Assembly: GCA_015179045.1 (NCBI GenBank)
Contig: WHUZ01000016.1
Span: forward strand, 186,001 to 250,000
Reading direction: 5' to 3'
Source: Kalaharituber pfeilii
Taxonomy: Eukaryota > Ascomycota > Pezizomycetes > Pezizales > Pezizaceae
Length of the DNA: 64,000 nt
Position 1 is the stretch's first letter; each line of letters begins with the position of its first letter. The notes below the pieces were generated by a model. It ran no database searches. It saw nothing but the letters and a program-made list of their open reading frames with translations, and was not told where the DNA came from. Position numbers and translations under genes: made by a program. Shown in pieces: positions 31,311 to 42,745 of this stretch.

Positions 31311-31328
31311 AATTTTGGGAAGAAGGAA

Positions 31329-31790
31329 CATGGCAGGGACCCATATACCCGGGTCAGGTTACAGACCGCTAACTACATACTCTACGTACACACCCCGACC
31401 CCCCCAGTACCATCGCAGCTGCCCCAGATCAAGGCTGGCAAACCAATGCTCGACCAGATCGCCCTCCACATCGTCCTGCTTTCACCCTTTCTCCTGTAGA
31501 TCCTCCCAGGATTGCCAGGTGACTTGTACCTCATCCTTATCCTTCCTCTGAGGTCTCTCTAGCTCGGTGCACCTGAACACCACATGCTCAGCACTCCACT
31601 CATCTCCACACATGCACTGCACCCCCTCACCACCGATCACCCTCCTCCACATCGCTCCGCCTTTTTCGGTCCGCAGCCAGGTGTAATTTGTGAATGCTCT
31701 CCTGCCCCACCGCACAAATTTGCCCTTCCCAAGCCCAGCTCGTTCCCTCTCCTCCTTTCTCTTTCGAACTAACTCCTGTCTCTGAATGCT
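31329..31790 (-). pseudogene. LINE-B C-terminal fragment (duplicate of 3988-4490)
   Basis: Same content as 4076-4429: WGRRAFTNYTWLR, the CMCGDEWSAEHVVFRC finger and DKDEVQVTWQSWEDL. The structured 3' tail is missing at the left edge, where gypsy sequence abuts. No hairpin insert is present at ~31760, giving the empty site for the insert at 4422. An upstream ~160 bp is deleted. Confidence 0.8.
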
Positions 31791-32969
31791 CTTTCATTCG
31801 AGCATTTAATAATGGGATCTTGTACCTATACCCAGAGTTTGACTTGATGTACATTGGGGTTAGTAAGAATTGAAAGTGTAGCAGGTTGTTTGGATATGGG
31901 CAGCTTACAAGACTAGTTAGGTTTCACTCGTACTGTAAAGTGTCTTGATTGCCACTGAAAATATATTGTATTGCATGTCGTTTTGAAAGCAGTAGGCTGT
32001 AGCAGATGGTAAAAAAACTGTTAGAGCAATGCTGCTAGCGATTCCCTGATGCACTAGGCATACCTGTGATACTCATGAAGCCATATAGATACGTCTCTTG
32101 ATGATTAATATAAATTTACTCTAGTCCTATCGGGAGCCGCTCAATCCCTTCGCGAATGGTATGTAGTTTCTATTGCTCTGGAATCAGCATTCTCAAGCTC
32201 GAGAGTTCAACACATGTGAGGCTCCACATTTATTGAAAATCCATTCTATACATATTCTCTAAATATGAATGATATAAAAGAAATAAAACATGAAAATCTA
32301 CATGTTTCAAGATCTTAACACAATCCTTGTGTGCTGTAGTACAAAGCTCTACTGCTGAAATTTACGGGATGTCTGAACTATGCATACAAATTTATCGAGC
32401 GATATTGTAAGTTTCTGATGCATAGGCATTACCCAGTCTGACACTGTTGGAGGAAGGACAGAGTCCATTGATTAAAGTTCAACCTACGTACATGAGGAAG
32501 TTCGAGAACTATTTATAATTGAGATCTCGAGTACAAAAAGAATGTAGATATTTCCAAATAAGGAATGAAAAGCAAGTCACGTGTACGTAACTTTGTTGCT
32601 CACATGACTTTAGAAATATCTAGAAGTATCAAGAGGAAAAAACGTAAAGACAGAAACATCCAGAATACATGGTGTATGACAAATGACTACATGACGTATG
32701 AGAGAAAACTAGAAAGTAGTAGAACATTAGAGAATGATATAGAAGAAGTAGAAACAACAGAACGCGGTGGAAAGACTGAACATTGTACTATACCATTTTC
32801 AACAGACACTGGTGACTGACTGAGTGCTGCTGCGACGTTGCCTGTAAGCTCCTTAAAAACAAGGTAAAAGCAATCTGTGCATAAATATCATTGAATACTT
32901 GCTGAAAGATTTTCATGAACCCTGAGAAATGGGGCCGCTCTGGAGCGGATCTGAGCCCGGACAAGACCA
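31329..32969. repeat. Segmental duplication, copy 2 (partner 3988-7895)
   Basis: Collinear with copy 1 but without its three insertions; empty target sites are at ~31760, 31969-31970 and ~32627. It ends at CCGGACAAGACCATG, where a LINE-A poly(T) starts. Confidence 0.9.
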
Positions 32970-33125
32970 TGTTTTTTTTTTTTTTTCTTTTTTTTCTTTT
33001 TTTTTTTTAACTCGCATACAGCCTTGTAGGCTACGGCGAGGGTGTAGATACATGCAAAATAATAAACGGAAAATAAACAGCATATAAAACCATAAATTGA
33101 AAGGAAAAAGTGAGACTATATCCGG

Positions 33126-34085
33126 TTACTCCGCCGCCCAGTCCATCACCTCCACCAAAGTTATGTCTCCCCCCTCCTTATCTCTTGACAGCTCCCTTAA
33201 CCCCGCCTCTCCTCTCGGTAGTCTTTTCTTCCACACTTCACACCTACTCATGATGTGCTCAAAATTTTCGAAGTCTCTTCCGCACCATCTGCATTCGGGA
33301 GAGGTCTCCTTCCCTATCTGATATCTCCACTGTCGTAGTCCCTTGTTTCCCAGAATTCCTGCGAGAGCGGATACCCGCCTCCTGCTCCCCAAATACTCCA
33401 GTGGTCTGTATGACAACTTCAGTCTCTTCCTCTCTTCGGCTCTCCACTCTTTGAATTGCTGTCTAATACCCGCCTCAGTCACTGTCTCGTCCTGGTATTG
33501 CATTGCTGTAGCAACCTTCGCCGCCATATCTGCCCTAGTATTACCTCTGACTCCTCTATGCGACTTCACTCACATCACCGCTATGTCATGTTCCCCCCGA
33601 TTAATCCTCTCTTCCCACCTCCTCCTCACGAGCCTAGCGGGCCCCTCCGGTGTCAAGTCTCCTCTCGCTATCCTTTGCAGTTTCGCTATAGTAACTCTGG
33701 AATCCGTAATGACCAGCAACTCTCCCTCTCTCTCCAGAGCTTCTCCCACCGCTATCGGCTCTCCGTCATTCACCGTACATTGCCTCCCCAGGTAGACAGA
33801 AGTATCTTTGCTACCTTGGTGTACCCCGGCACCTGTCTTGCCTTCTCTCCTGCTCCCGTCTGTATATATACTCGACCACCCCTCCTCTTCTTCTCTAGAA
33901 ATAATGTCCTCCCATTCCTCTCCGCAAAGGTCCTTGGAATAGAACGGATGTACATAAACTGGTAGTGGGTCATGGTGATCGAGTGAACCTCTCAGGTATC
34001 TGGTCTCCGGTTGAGGGTCGTTTATCGGTTCCTCCCCAAACCTCAACGTCCTAGCTTCCACCCTCTTCGCCTCTCCGTAAGGATC
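33126..34085 (-). pseudogene. LINE-A RNase H region of deleted copy
   Basis: On the minus strand: RVEARTLRFGEEPINDP, RYLRGSLDHHDPLPV, YTDGSRREGKTGAG, NDGEPIAVGEAL, ITDSRVTIAK, KSHRGVRGNTRADMAA. The C-terminal finger ECRWCGRDFENFEHI follows, ending at 33126. An in-frame stop near 33570 separates the two halves. In the Glu motif EL is replaced by EP. The C-terminal half is otherwise clean. Confidence 0.85.
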
Positions 34086-35060
34086 TGAATGTATGGTTTC
34101 ACTTCTACCATCTCGCTGTTCCATTCTTCGTTCCTGTCCTCTTGTGCTCTCCATTACCAGTAGTCCCAAGTCATCTTGTCTGCCCATTCCTTCGTGTCCT
34201 TGGCTACTTGTCTTGTCCAGTTGTTGAGACCGAATCTCTTCTCTAGTCCTCTCTGAGCTTCCGTGGCAGATGCTCCGATGTATCTTGTGGTCTCGGTCTT
34301 GATGTATCCTCTTGATGCCTTAGCTTTCTACTCTTGGGCCTTCTTGACCACGGCTCGGATCATTACAATTAGGAAGTTCTCCTCCTCAATGTTGTCTATG
34401 TCAGCAGTGGTAGGTCAGTCTAGTGTTGGGAGGCTAGTTCCAGATATTGGTGTGTACCGTTCATCATCCTGCAAAACTGAGTCTATGTAAACTGGAAGTG
34501 TAGGCCCCGGGGATGTGGGTGTGTTCGGTAGGAGACCAGTATGACCGTTCTGGTTGATTCATCGCTTTTGTTACTCCCGGCGTCGACGATGAATCCTTCG
34601 AATATGATTTCGGATTCATTATCATATGTTAGTAGGATCGTGGGCTGTATCACAATTGTATCAGTTATTTGGTCTTCTGGTAGCCTTGAGTCCATCGCTA
34701 CACTTTCATTGATGAAGTCAATAATTTGTTGAGTCGAGACTTGTCTAGCTTCTATATCTTCAATTGTTATCTTCCTGATTGGTATGTCGAAGCCCTCCTC
34801 GGTTAGTACTGCACCCCTCTCTACGGCCAAAGTAGTGGCATCCTCGATCTCTTGGGCTGTTTCTTTTCCCTTGTCCCTCTTCATGTATTGGATGATGTCT
34901 CCAAACTTGTGGAGGGCCCATTATTGGTCCTTCTTAATGAACGTCATATCCTCATGTGATTTCTAGTCCTTTACCCTGTAGAATTCCAGGTTGTTGACCC
35001 TGGGTCTTCTTCTCAGTTGTGCCCGCATAGCACTTCTCATTGAGAAGTGTTTACCGGCCT
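34086..35060 (-). pseudogene. LINE-A ORF1 N-terminal part of deleted copy
   Basis: Homologous to 8919-9990. It includes IEDATTLAVERGAVLTEE, TIEDIEARQVSTQQIIDF and YIGASATEAQRGLEKRF, then the deletion junction. Stop codons and frame changes are present. Comparison shows that the two frames of the 8919-9755/9707 ORF1 belong to one protein. Confidence 0.8.
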
Positions 35061-35144
35061 CTTACGACGGGCATTGCTCTTTCCTATAGGAGGTGAGTAT
35101 GCGGTTGGCAGGTGCTATACCTACTCGAGTAGCAGGTAGTGTGT

Positions 35145-35762
35145 CACGGCCATGCGCCTGGAAAGAGGGAGGTGCAGGGCATGGTTGAAGAGGATAGAAG
35201 TGGCAGAATCGGAGAAGTGCAGCTGTGGGGAGGTCCAGACGGGGAGCACCTAGCCTTCCAGTGCAGTCAGCGAAGTTTCACCCAGAAGGCTTTGGAGAAT
35301 GGGGGGATATGGAGAAGAACTGGAAAAGGACGGTGGAGAACGGGGAGGAGTGGTAGTCTCATACCAAGCCCCTAGGGAGGAGTGGGATGAGTTGGAAAGG
35401 TTCTTTTCCGGGATCAGGTTTTAGAAGCGCGCGATTTCCCGACCCGTGTCGGGGAATGAGGAGGGGGGATGACGTCATGTAATGAGAAATTTTCGTTCCG
35501 GGCTGCGAAGGTGTGGAGGGTGGAGGAAGGAGAGGAGAGAAGAAGGAGAGGAGAAGGAGGAGGCCATGGAGTAGCCTTCCCGATGTAGAAACCGGAAGGA
35601 CGTCCGGAAGGTTCTAGAATCAGGTTTCTAGAAGGGGAAAGGGGGTGGTGGAACGGGGATGTGTATGTAGAACTTTCTTTGTTAAGGCTTACCCAGGGAC
35701 CCTGCCATGCCTCAGCGCTGCAAGCGGGGTTACGTAAGGTAAAAAAAAAAAAAAAAAAAAAT
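35145..35762 (+). mobile_element. LINE-B-type 3' fragment inserted in LINE-A 5' region
   Basis: Perfect 15-bp TSD TAGCAGGTAGTGTGT at 35130-35144 and 35763-35777. Ends with a LINE-B-like tail (CCCTGCCATGCCTCAGC, GCAAGCGGGGTTACG) and poly(A). The start encodes a finger remnant (SEKCSCGEVQTG) of a LINE C-terminus related to but distinct from the copy at 51050. The remaining ~450 bp is a G-rich 3' UTR. Confidence 0.9.
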
Positions 35763-36348
35763 TAGCAGGTAGTGTGTATCGTTAGTGGTAGTGGATCGCA
35801 GGTGGCCGGTGGCGAGTGCTGTTCTTGTCTTATTCGGCCAATAGCCTGGTCGTCCTAGTTGGTGTATGTGCTCTATCAAAAAGTAATATGTGATGGGTCT
35901 GGAGTGGTCCGCATGTGATCTGTCTATCTTATTGGGTCGATAACCTGGGCGCCCTGGTCGTCACGGTTATGGGGATCGTAGCAGTTTCTGTGGTCCACGT
36001 TGTTGGTGCTATTCTGGTAGTGTGGTAGGCTGTCGACGGGGTCTCAGAGTGTCCCCACTGTCGAGGTGACTATGCGAGTTGGAGGTGAGTTGAGGAGGTT
36101 GTGGCAGTTCTGGAAGGCATTCCAAGGGAGCTGATAGTTGTTTCTTTGGGGGAAGCTGTCTATATGGTCGTTTCTTGTGAATATTTGGAGGCTCCCGCGA
36201 CCGTCAGGCCGAGGGGCGTCGTTTGTGCTTGTCCGTTTGTCACTGGCTGTTCTGTGGGTCGAGATACGGCCTCGGTCACGTGAGCCATGCACATCTGGAA
36301 TGAGAGTCGCCATATAATGCATGCATAGCTCGATCTCGATTTACCTCC

Positions 36349-36400
36349 CTGCCATAGGCTTATAGCTTGTATGCGGGGTTATGTGCACCAAAAAAAAAAG
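36349..36400 (+). mobile_element. LINE-B tail remnant
   Basis: CCCTGCCATAGGCTTATAGC, GTATGCGGGGTTATGTG and A-rich end. I could not define a TSD or a 5' limit. Confidence 0.6.
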
Positions 36401-36554
36401 AAAAAAAAGCGATTCAGCAGTCCTTCATCTGGAGACGTAGAGAAATGTCGACCAGTGCCCTAGACGTAAATACCGTCCTCCTGTAGCCCAAAATCTGCGC
36501 CGGTGCACCCACGTTTTCCCAGGCCGATAAATTCCCACATTACCCCCATACGCT

Positions 36555-36614
36555 CCCACGCATAGGCTGGTAGCCTGTATGCGGGGTTACGTGAATTTAA
36601 AAAAAAAAAAAAAC
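36555..36614 (+). mobile_element. LINE-B tail remnant
   Basis: CATAGGCTGGTAGCCTGTAT, GCGGGGTTACGTGA and 15 A. The AGGCT/AGCCT inner stem is intact. No clear TSD. Confidence 0.65.
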
Positions 36615-36715
36615 CCCTCTGTTACCAACTTCCTCCATCACAGTCTCACGTGAGTGCTGGCAAACCTCCTGCCTGTTCACATTTCTCAATCTGTCATTCC
36701 TCTACCAACCTTTCA

Positions 36716-36810
36716 TCCGTCGTGGTGTAGTGGCTAGCATTTGAGACTCTCATCATTCCCAACACAACAATGTGACCTCTCAGAACCCGGGTTCAATTCC
36801 CGGCGACGGA
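36716..36810 (+). tRNA. tRNA-Glu (CTC) with 24-nt intron
   Basis: The acceptor stem TCCGTCG/CGACGGA pairs over 7 bp. The anticodon stem TGAGA/TCTCA encloses anticodon CTC at 36749-36751 (U33 and A37 present). The intron at 36753-36776 follows position 37, the standard site. The T arm CCGGG-TTCAATT-CCCGG is perfect. A T-rich run ~30 bp downstream could act as a pol III terminator. Confidence 0.93.
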
Positions 36811-37195
36811 AATTCTTTTACTTCCAAGTGCACCTTGCTTTCTTTTTTTTTTTATTACCCAAACAAAGGGGGGTAGGAACGACAAGAGCAATGCCCGAAG
36901 GAAACATGAAATAGCTATGTCAAAGAACCCACTAGACCACAGCCAAATAAAATGTAGATTTCTACGTTCCCACGTCCGAATATGTCACAAACAATACTGC
37001 GCTAATTCGATATTCCAAAAAAAAGTGAAACCACACATGCCTAATAAATAACAGGGGATATAAGTATGCAGGGTTTCCCATGTAAATCCTCCTTTCAAGC
37101 CGCGAGAAAAAAAAAAAAGGAAAAAAAAAACATATGCCCAAAGTATGGAGTGAGTGCTTGAAAGTAAACTTGGTGGTATGTATCGATGCAAAATT
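36811..37195. other. Spacer between tRNA and tandem array
   Basis: T-rich then A-rich sequence with no gene. Phrases related to the downstream array appear from ~37080. Confidence 0.4.
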
Positions 37196-37259
37196 CACCC
37201 CGTTCCCCATCAAGCTCAAACGCGTAAATGCCCCTAAATTTCAACTCCCGAAAATCAAG

Positions 37260-37293
<34 letters not shown>

Positions 37294-38130
37294 TATAACA
37301 AAAAACGTGAATAACAAATATATCGAACCCCAGATCCCCTCACCGACATTTCCGTCCCCGCTCAATTCTCTTTCCCAAACACATAAATGCCCCTAAATTT
37401 CACTTCCGAAAATCAAGAAAAAAATAAAAAGAAAAAAAAAAAACAGTATAACAAAAAACGTGAATAACAAATATATTGAACCCAGATCCCCTCACCGACA
37501 TTTCCGTCCCCGCTCAATTCTCTTTCCCAAACGCGTAAATGCCCCTAATTTTCACTTCCGAAAATCAAGAAAAATAAATAAAAAATAAATAAAAAAAAGT
37601 ATAACAAAAAACGTGAATAACAAATATATTGAACCCAAGATCCCCTCACCGACATTTCCGTCCCCGCTCAATTCTCTTTCCCAAACGCGTAAATGCCACT
37701 AAATTTCACTTCCGAAAATCAAGAAAAATAAAAACAAAAAAAAAAGTATAACAAAAAGGTGATAACGGATATATTGAACCCAGATCCCCTCACCGACATG
37801 TCCGTCCCCGCTCAACTCTCTTTCCCAAACGCGTAAATGCCCTAAATTTTCACTTCCGAAAATCAAGAAAAAAAATTAAAAAAAAAAAAAAAAAAAGTAT
37901 AACAAAAAACGTGAATAACAAATATATCGAACCCAAGATCCCCTCACTGACATTTCCGTCCCCGCTCAATTCTCTTTCCCAAACGCGTAAATGCCACTAA
38001 ATTAACAAAAACGTGATACACATATATTGAACTCAGATCCCTCAGTGACATTTCCACCCCCGCTCAATTCTCCCAAACGCGTAAATGCCCTAAATTTTCA
38101 CCCGACATTTCCACCCCCCGCTCAATTCTC
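37196..38130. repeat. Tandem array, ~150-bp unit, ~7 copies
   Basis: Units share TTTCCGTCCCCGCTCAATTC, CCCAAACGCGTAAATGCC, CACTTCCGAAAATCAAG, an A-rich run and GTATAACAAAAAACGTGAA. Spacing shrinks from ~160 to ~95 bp toward the right end. The array lies immediately 3' of the Smr-domain gene. Frames in it only arise from A/T runs. Confidence 0.9.
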
Positions 38131-38186
38131 CCGTTAGATTCAAAATCACATATTACCAAACATCAGTCAGTCCAGAATGCGCCACT

Positions 38187-40793
38187 CTATCCTTCCTTCC
38201 CCACCACCTCTACCCACCCATCCCCGACCTCCACCCTCCACCCTCCCCGCCTCAGCATCCCTACCACCCCCGGCCCCAGCACCCCTTTCCCGTCCTTACT
38301 ATGCCTTCCTTTCCCCGTGATGATCCTCACCTTGCCCCCTACCGCGCGCCCCCTCCTGCCCTCCCCTGGCCTCGGCTCCACCGGCTCTCTCAGCGCGCCG
38401 ACCATATAACCCCTCCACCAGTTGTCCACCACCCCTGCCACGACCTCCTTCGCCTCCGCCAGCCTCAGTCCGTGCAAGTCGATGACGTGGAACGTCGGGT
38501 TCTGCGGATCGACGTCGACCATGTCGAGGGCACGGGAGACTTGCATTTCCGAGATTGCCGAGACGAGCCTGGAGGCGTGCTGCGAGTAGTACGATGCCGC
38601 GGACGAGAGGTGGTTCTGGGCGCTTGCGCGCTGGTGGTGCGTGCTGGTGGAGGAGAGCGCGGTTTGGAGAGAGTTGGTGAGGGTCCTGAGGTTGGAGCCG
38701 CCGGGGAGGTACACGGGAGCGGAGGCGGAGGGTATGGAGGCGCGGCGAGGGTTGATGGTGATGAAGTTGCCTGAGGCGGGTCTTGGGAGAGGTGGGGGGC
38801 GGATTTTGTAGGCGGGGGAGAGGATGGGGGAAGTGATGGGGGAGGTGATGGGCGAGGTGATGGGGGAAGTGATGGCGGAGGTGATGGGCGAGGTGATGGG
38901 GAGGTTGGCGGGGAGATGGCGGTGGGGGACCATGAGGTGGAGCTTTGAAGGATGGCGGCGAGGGTGAAGAGGTCGGAGAGTGAGGACTCTGCAGCAGAAG
39001 CAGCAGAAGCCGCTGCTGTTCTCGGGATGCAGGGGCTGTTGCGGTGTAAGCGTTGCTGTGGTTACTGCTGGTACTTCCCCGCCTGCCAACATTCCCACCT
39101 CCCGTCCCTGTGACACTCCACCCGCTCGGCGCCGGGAAGAGTGCTGTTCTCGGGGACGCAGGGGCTGTTGTGGTGTAAGCGTTGCCGTGGTTACTGCTAG
39201 TACTTCCCCGCCTGCCAACATTCCCACCCCCCCTCCCTGTGACACTCCACCCGCTCAGCCCCGGGACTCTCCCCTGCGCCGAATACGCCGCTGCGATAGT
39301 CGGGCTCGTCGGCGGAGACCTCCACGCTCCGTTTGCCGCCCCAACACCAATCCCATTCTGCCCGCCCACCACGCTGTCCCATTCCCTCCCCACCACAATC
39401 CTCCACAAGCCCCTCAGAACCCCTTTGCCCACATCCGGAAACGACTGCGCCAGCAGCTGTATCACTTCGTCTCTTTCGTTATTCTGCTCCGTGACTCCGT
39501 CCCCCGTGTCCAACAACTCGTGCGCCCCCGCGGCGGATAAGAACCTCCCCACCAGTGCCCCCACCATCTCTCCCAAGTCCCCTCCCGCGGCGTGCGCAGC
39601 CGATGACACCGTCTGATGCGGGACGCTCATCGCCGCGCTCACGAACGAGATATCCCGCTGTATCACCTCCCACCTTGAGGTCTGCGCCCTCTCCACCCCA
39701 TCCGCGGCTGATGCCTCCGACCTGCCGTTGCCCCACGCTCCACCCGACCCCGCTCCATCGCCCCACGCACCCGCGCCAACTGGAGGCACTTTCTTCCTCT
39801 TCCCCTTCCTCTTTCCCTTCCTTCCGCCCCCACTATTCCCATTTCCCTCCTCATCGTCAAAAAACCCATCCACGCCTTTCCCAATCCCTTTCCACACCCG
39901 CCCTCCCCCTCCCCCCCCCTCCCCCTCCCCCCCCTCCCCCTCCTCCCCCGTTCCTGCCCCCTTCATCCCCCTCATCTCCATCAATAAACACCCTATTCAA
40001 CAGCTCGTCCACCGCGGTCTCCAACCTCCTCTCCCCGCTCGGCGCGCGCGCAAGCGCCCTCTCTATTGTCTGTGGGAGGACCCCCGGAAACATCCTCCGG
40101 AGAATCCTGAGCGGGTTTGCATCTGCGCCCTCCTCACCGCCCTCAGGATCGCTGTCCGGCGTAGGAGGCGCGTCCCCTGCCGCGGTCCAGTCCTCGTCGT
40201 CCCAGTAGCCAACCGACGCCGAGGCGGATGCGGAGACGGAACCTCTTTTAGATGCGGACGCAGACCGCGAGCCGCTGGTGTTGTTGAGGTTCAGCTCGGA
40301 GGGCGACATGCTCGTGCTGTCGCGGCGCGAGTACTGGTCGTCGGCAAAGGAGGCATCGTCATCGACGGCGTCGGTGGAGGTTACTGCCGCAAGCCGAGCG
40401 AGGATCTGTCTGGAGGTGGACAGGGATGTCGGAGTATCGTTGTGGATCGCGGCGATGAGGGACGAGTCGAGCGTTGGGAATTCAGACTGGGTGGGTTAGT
40501 AAAGCGGTGGATTTGTGCCAGGGGGCAACTAGGCATGGCGAGATGGGCGGAGGAGCGGGGAGGGGTACCTCGAGAATCGAGAGATTGCAGACCGATAGTA
40601 TGATGTCGTCTTCAACCGTGGTACTATCTGACGCAGAGGTGGAGGCGAAGGTGGGGTCCACATGTGGCGCTGCATTGGCGGTGGAGGGGGAGGCGTCGGC
40701 AGAAGCGCTGTTCCTACGGTTAGATCCGCCCGCGGCGAAGGAAGATTTCTTCTCGTTGTTTCCAGGTTTTGACGTTGACTGTCTTCGCGGCAT
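38187..40793 (-). CDS. CUE / DUF1771 / Smr-domain protein, with three homopolymer frameshifts
   Basis: Exon 1 is 40793-40569 (ATG at 40793, MPRRQSTSKPG). The 82-nt intron 40568-40487 has a TACTAAC branch site and CAG acceptor. Exon 2 is 40486-38187. Order: Ser-rich N-terminus, a CUE-like ubiquitin-binding helix set (NPLRILRRMFPGVLPQTIER, AVDELLNRVF), and a low-complexity linker. A duplicated 43-codon module follows, then DUF1771 (AASYYSQHASRLVSAI). The C-terminal Smr domain (VIDLHGLRLAEAKEVV, IITGKGRHSKDGKG) has RNA/DNA-nicking relatives. The reading frame changes within the G-tract ~39901-39955, at ~39024-39026 and at ~38898-38901. The last two equal one missing G each, judged against neighbouring repeat units. 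This looks more like sequencing error than decay, but a pseudogene is possible. Confidence 0.85.
39016..39272. repeat. 129-bp in-frame tandem duplication inside the Smr gene
   Basis: 39016-39143 and 39144-39272 are two near-identical units encoding SGWSVTGxGGGNVGRRGS. The left unit is 128 bp because a GGGG run has lost one G; 129 bp is 43 codons, so the duplication itself keeps frame. Confidence 0.85.
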
Positions 40794-42084
40794 ATTTCTA
40801 CCGATACTTATTATATCTGTCGCCACTTGTGTTATCGGCAAACTGATCGATAACTCAGGGGGAATTGAAAAAACTGGTAAAAATCAAAAACTCAATGCGA
40901 TGCTCCCTTTTGCCCCTAAAATGTTCGCTGTAGGTATGTTGTAAAATAATATCGAATGCGATGCCGCTCAATGACGCGAAATAAATATCTGAGGGAAAAA
41001 ATGTGTTGGTTGTTGTTGTTGTTTGCTCCGAACGCCAGAGTTTTTTTTTTCTGTTTAGCGATCGTAAAGCTTGCCAGCACGTTGGTCACTCGCTTGCACC
41101 GATAGGTTCGGGGTTCGGTTAGTTCCGGTGCTAAGGGGGCTGTACTTGTAAGGCCCGACGCCCCCCCTTGCAGTGGACTGTGATGAGGTGAGCGGGGCAG
41201 GGGCGGGGAAGGCGCTGCCTAGTTGCTATTTTGTGCGAATTAAGCGAAAATCGTGTTCTCTTGAACCTTATTTGCGCATCCCCAGTCTACCAATAGTCAC
41301 ACTCTTATGCAAACGAGAACACATTACCATTCTATTCAAACACCTATTAACATGAACCCGTATCAACACTGATCCCTTCGCCACCGCGATGCACTGCCCT
41401 CGTGCACGTCCTCTGCCGACTTGATAGACAGAAAAACCCACCCAATACCACGACACGGTCTTATCTTGGAGTACGGGCGTACAATAAATATTTAGGAGCG
41501 CGAAAACCGTCAACCAGGATCTTGCTCTTTACTATGGCTTTGTTCATGTGTGTGTCGTGTGACATCCAACAAATCCTCACCTGCAGCAACTCGAAATTCA
41601 ATAAACCCAAGCTTATTGGACCTGGCATTAATTGCGTGATGTATATGAATAACCTATGTACCTAATTGGTTGCGGTTTTTTTCCATTGTCGCTCGTCTCC
41701 ACCTTCCCAGCTCTGTCGCCGGCTAGGCACGTCTTTGCGGCTGAGAAAGTGCGCTGCGGGGGATACACAGTATAAGCACACCTGCACGCCCCAGGTTGGA
41801 GTGCGGCGATGTGGCGTCTCTCGGATTACGTACTCTTCAAACCAAGCTTCTTTTTTCCAAGGTTAAAATAAGCTTTTCAAGACGAGCGAAGAAAACAACC
41901 AAAAAAAACAAAATCCTTCGTCGACGCTATTCTAGTTTGCTCCAGCTGTGTTTTGAAGCGAGCACAAAACGAGCAAACCGGTGCCTAGAAGAGTTTGGCA
42001 ACCTTGCCAACCGGGGATATCATTGTGGCGACTTGGCGGCCACGTCAACCAAGTAGGAAATTTCAACATTCTGTGAATCACACC
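40794..42084. other. Upstream region of Smr gene, no gene recognised
   Basis: Presumed promoter and intergenic region. Frames of 60-87 codons have no motif. An element such as a TATA box cannot be asserted. Confidence 0.4.
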
Positions 42085-42745
42085 ATTCTGCTTACGTTTT
42101 TTTTGTTTTCTTTTTAATATCATTGATCGCTTGCCGCCCTAAGGGCTATGGCGATTTAAAGTACATGGGAAATAAAAATAAAAGAGAAAGTATCAAGGAA
42201 ATGCCCCGGGCCCGTCCTGGCTCATCCCTGGAAATTCACCATTGCAGTAGGTGACCCGTTGTCTCCATGATCCCCGCACGGGTCAGTCAGTTTCCCCTAT
42301 CTTGTATCTCCAGGCTCTCAGGTCTTCCCCTCCAAGTTGCCCGGCGAGTTTGTCTACTTGGTGTTCCAGTCTCTATAGCGTGTCTGTATTTCAGTTTCGG
42401 GTGGTTCCTCTCCTCCCCCCTGCGCGACTTCACCGCTTGTTTGATTCCCGGTTCCGTGACTATCTCATCTGCCAGCAGTTTTGCGTCGTGCTTTGTGTCC
42501 TAGGTAGATGGATGTCGTTCGTATCTGTGTATGCACTCCCGCCCCTGCCCTGTCCTCTATTCTGCTCCCATCAGCGTATACGCTTGTCCACCCTCCTCTG
42601 CTATTTGCCGTTCCCATTCTTCTTTTTCTGAGTCCGGCGCTAGGGTGGGGTGTAGGGAGCCCCTGGGGTATTGGTGATCCTCCTCGGGATTTTCGATGGG
42701 TTCGTCCTCGAATCGGAGTGTCTTGGCATCTATTCTCCTTTCGAG
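42085..42745 (-). mobile_element. LINE-A 3' fragment, degenerate
   Basis: T-rich run, reverse hairpin tail (GATCGCTTGCCGCCCTAAGG) and a decayed 3' coding part on the minus strand (SVYADGSRIEDRAGAG near 42590, the RNase H first motif). Several frame changes. It meets a plus-strand LINE-A fragment at ~42745. Confidence 0.75.

Larger units (their letters stand above)
32972..36300 (-). mobile_element. LINE-A with large internal deletion
   Basis: T-rich tail (32972-33009, interrupted by C), reverse hairpin tail (ACTCGCATACAGCCTTGTAGGC), RNase H coding, then directly ORF1 N-terminal sequence and 5' UTR. Against the 8476 copy, roughly 3.5 kb (end of ORF1, APE, RT) is missing, with the junction at ~34085. 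A LINE-B-type insert lies at 35145-35762. The 5' end at ~36300 matches the start region of the 8476 copy (CACGTGACCGAG...CCGTATCTCGACCCAC). Confidence 0.85.

Noticed and set aside
32957..36330. TSD for the deleted LINE-A
   Set aside because: Only a 4-5 bp CATG-like match could be found, too short and too common to claim.
37095..37349. Minus-strand frames rich in Phe
   Set aside because: They arise from long A-runs in the tandem array downstream of the Smr gene.
39182..40208. Plus-strand Pro/Ser-rich frames of 144-291 codons
   Set aside because: Shadow frames of the minus-strand CUE/Smr gene, which has domain motifs, an intron and a branch site.
41085..41165. Possible tRNA suggested by a GGTTCG-rich stretch
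   Set aside because: No acceptor stem or anticodon arm can be formed.
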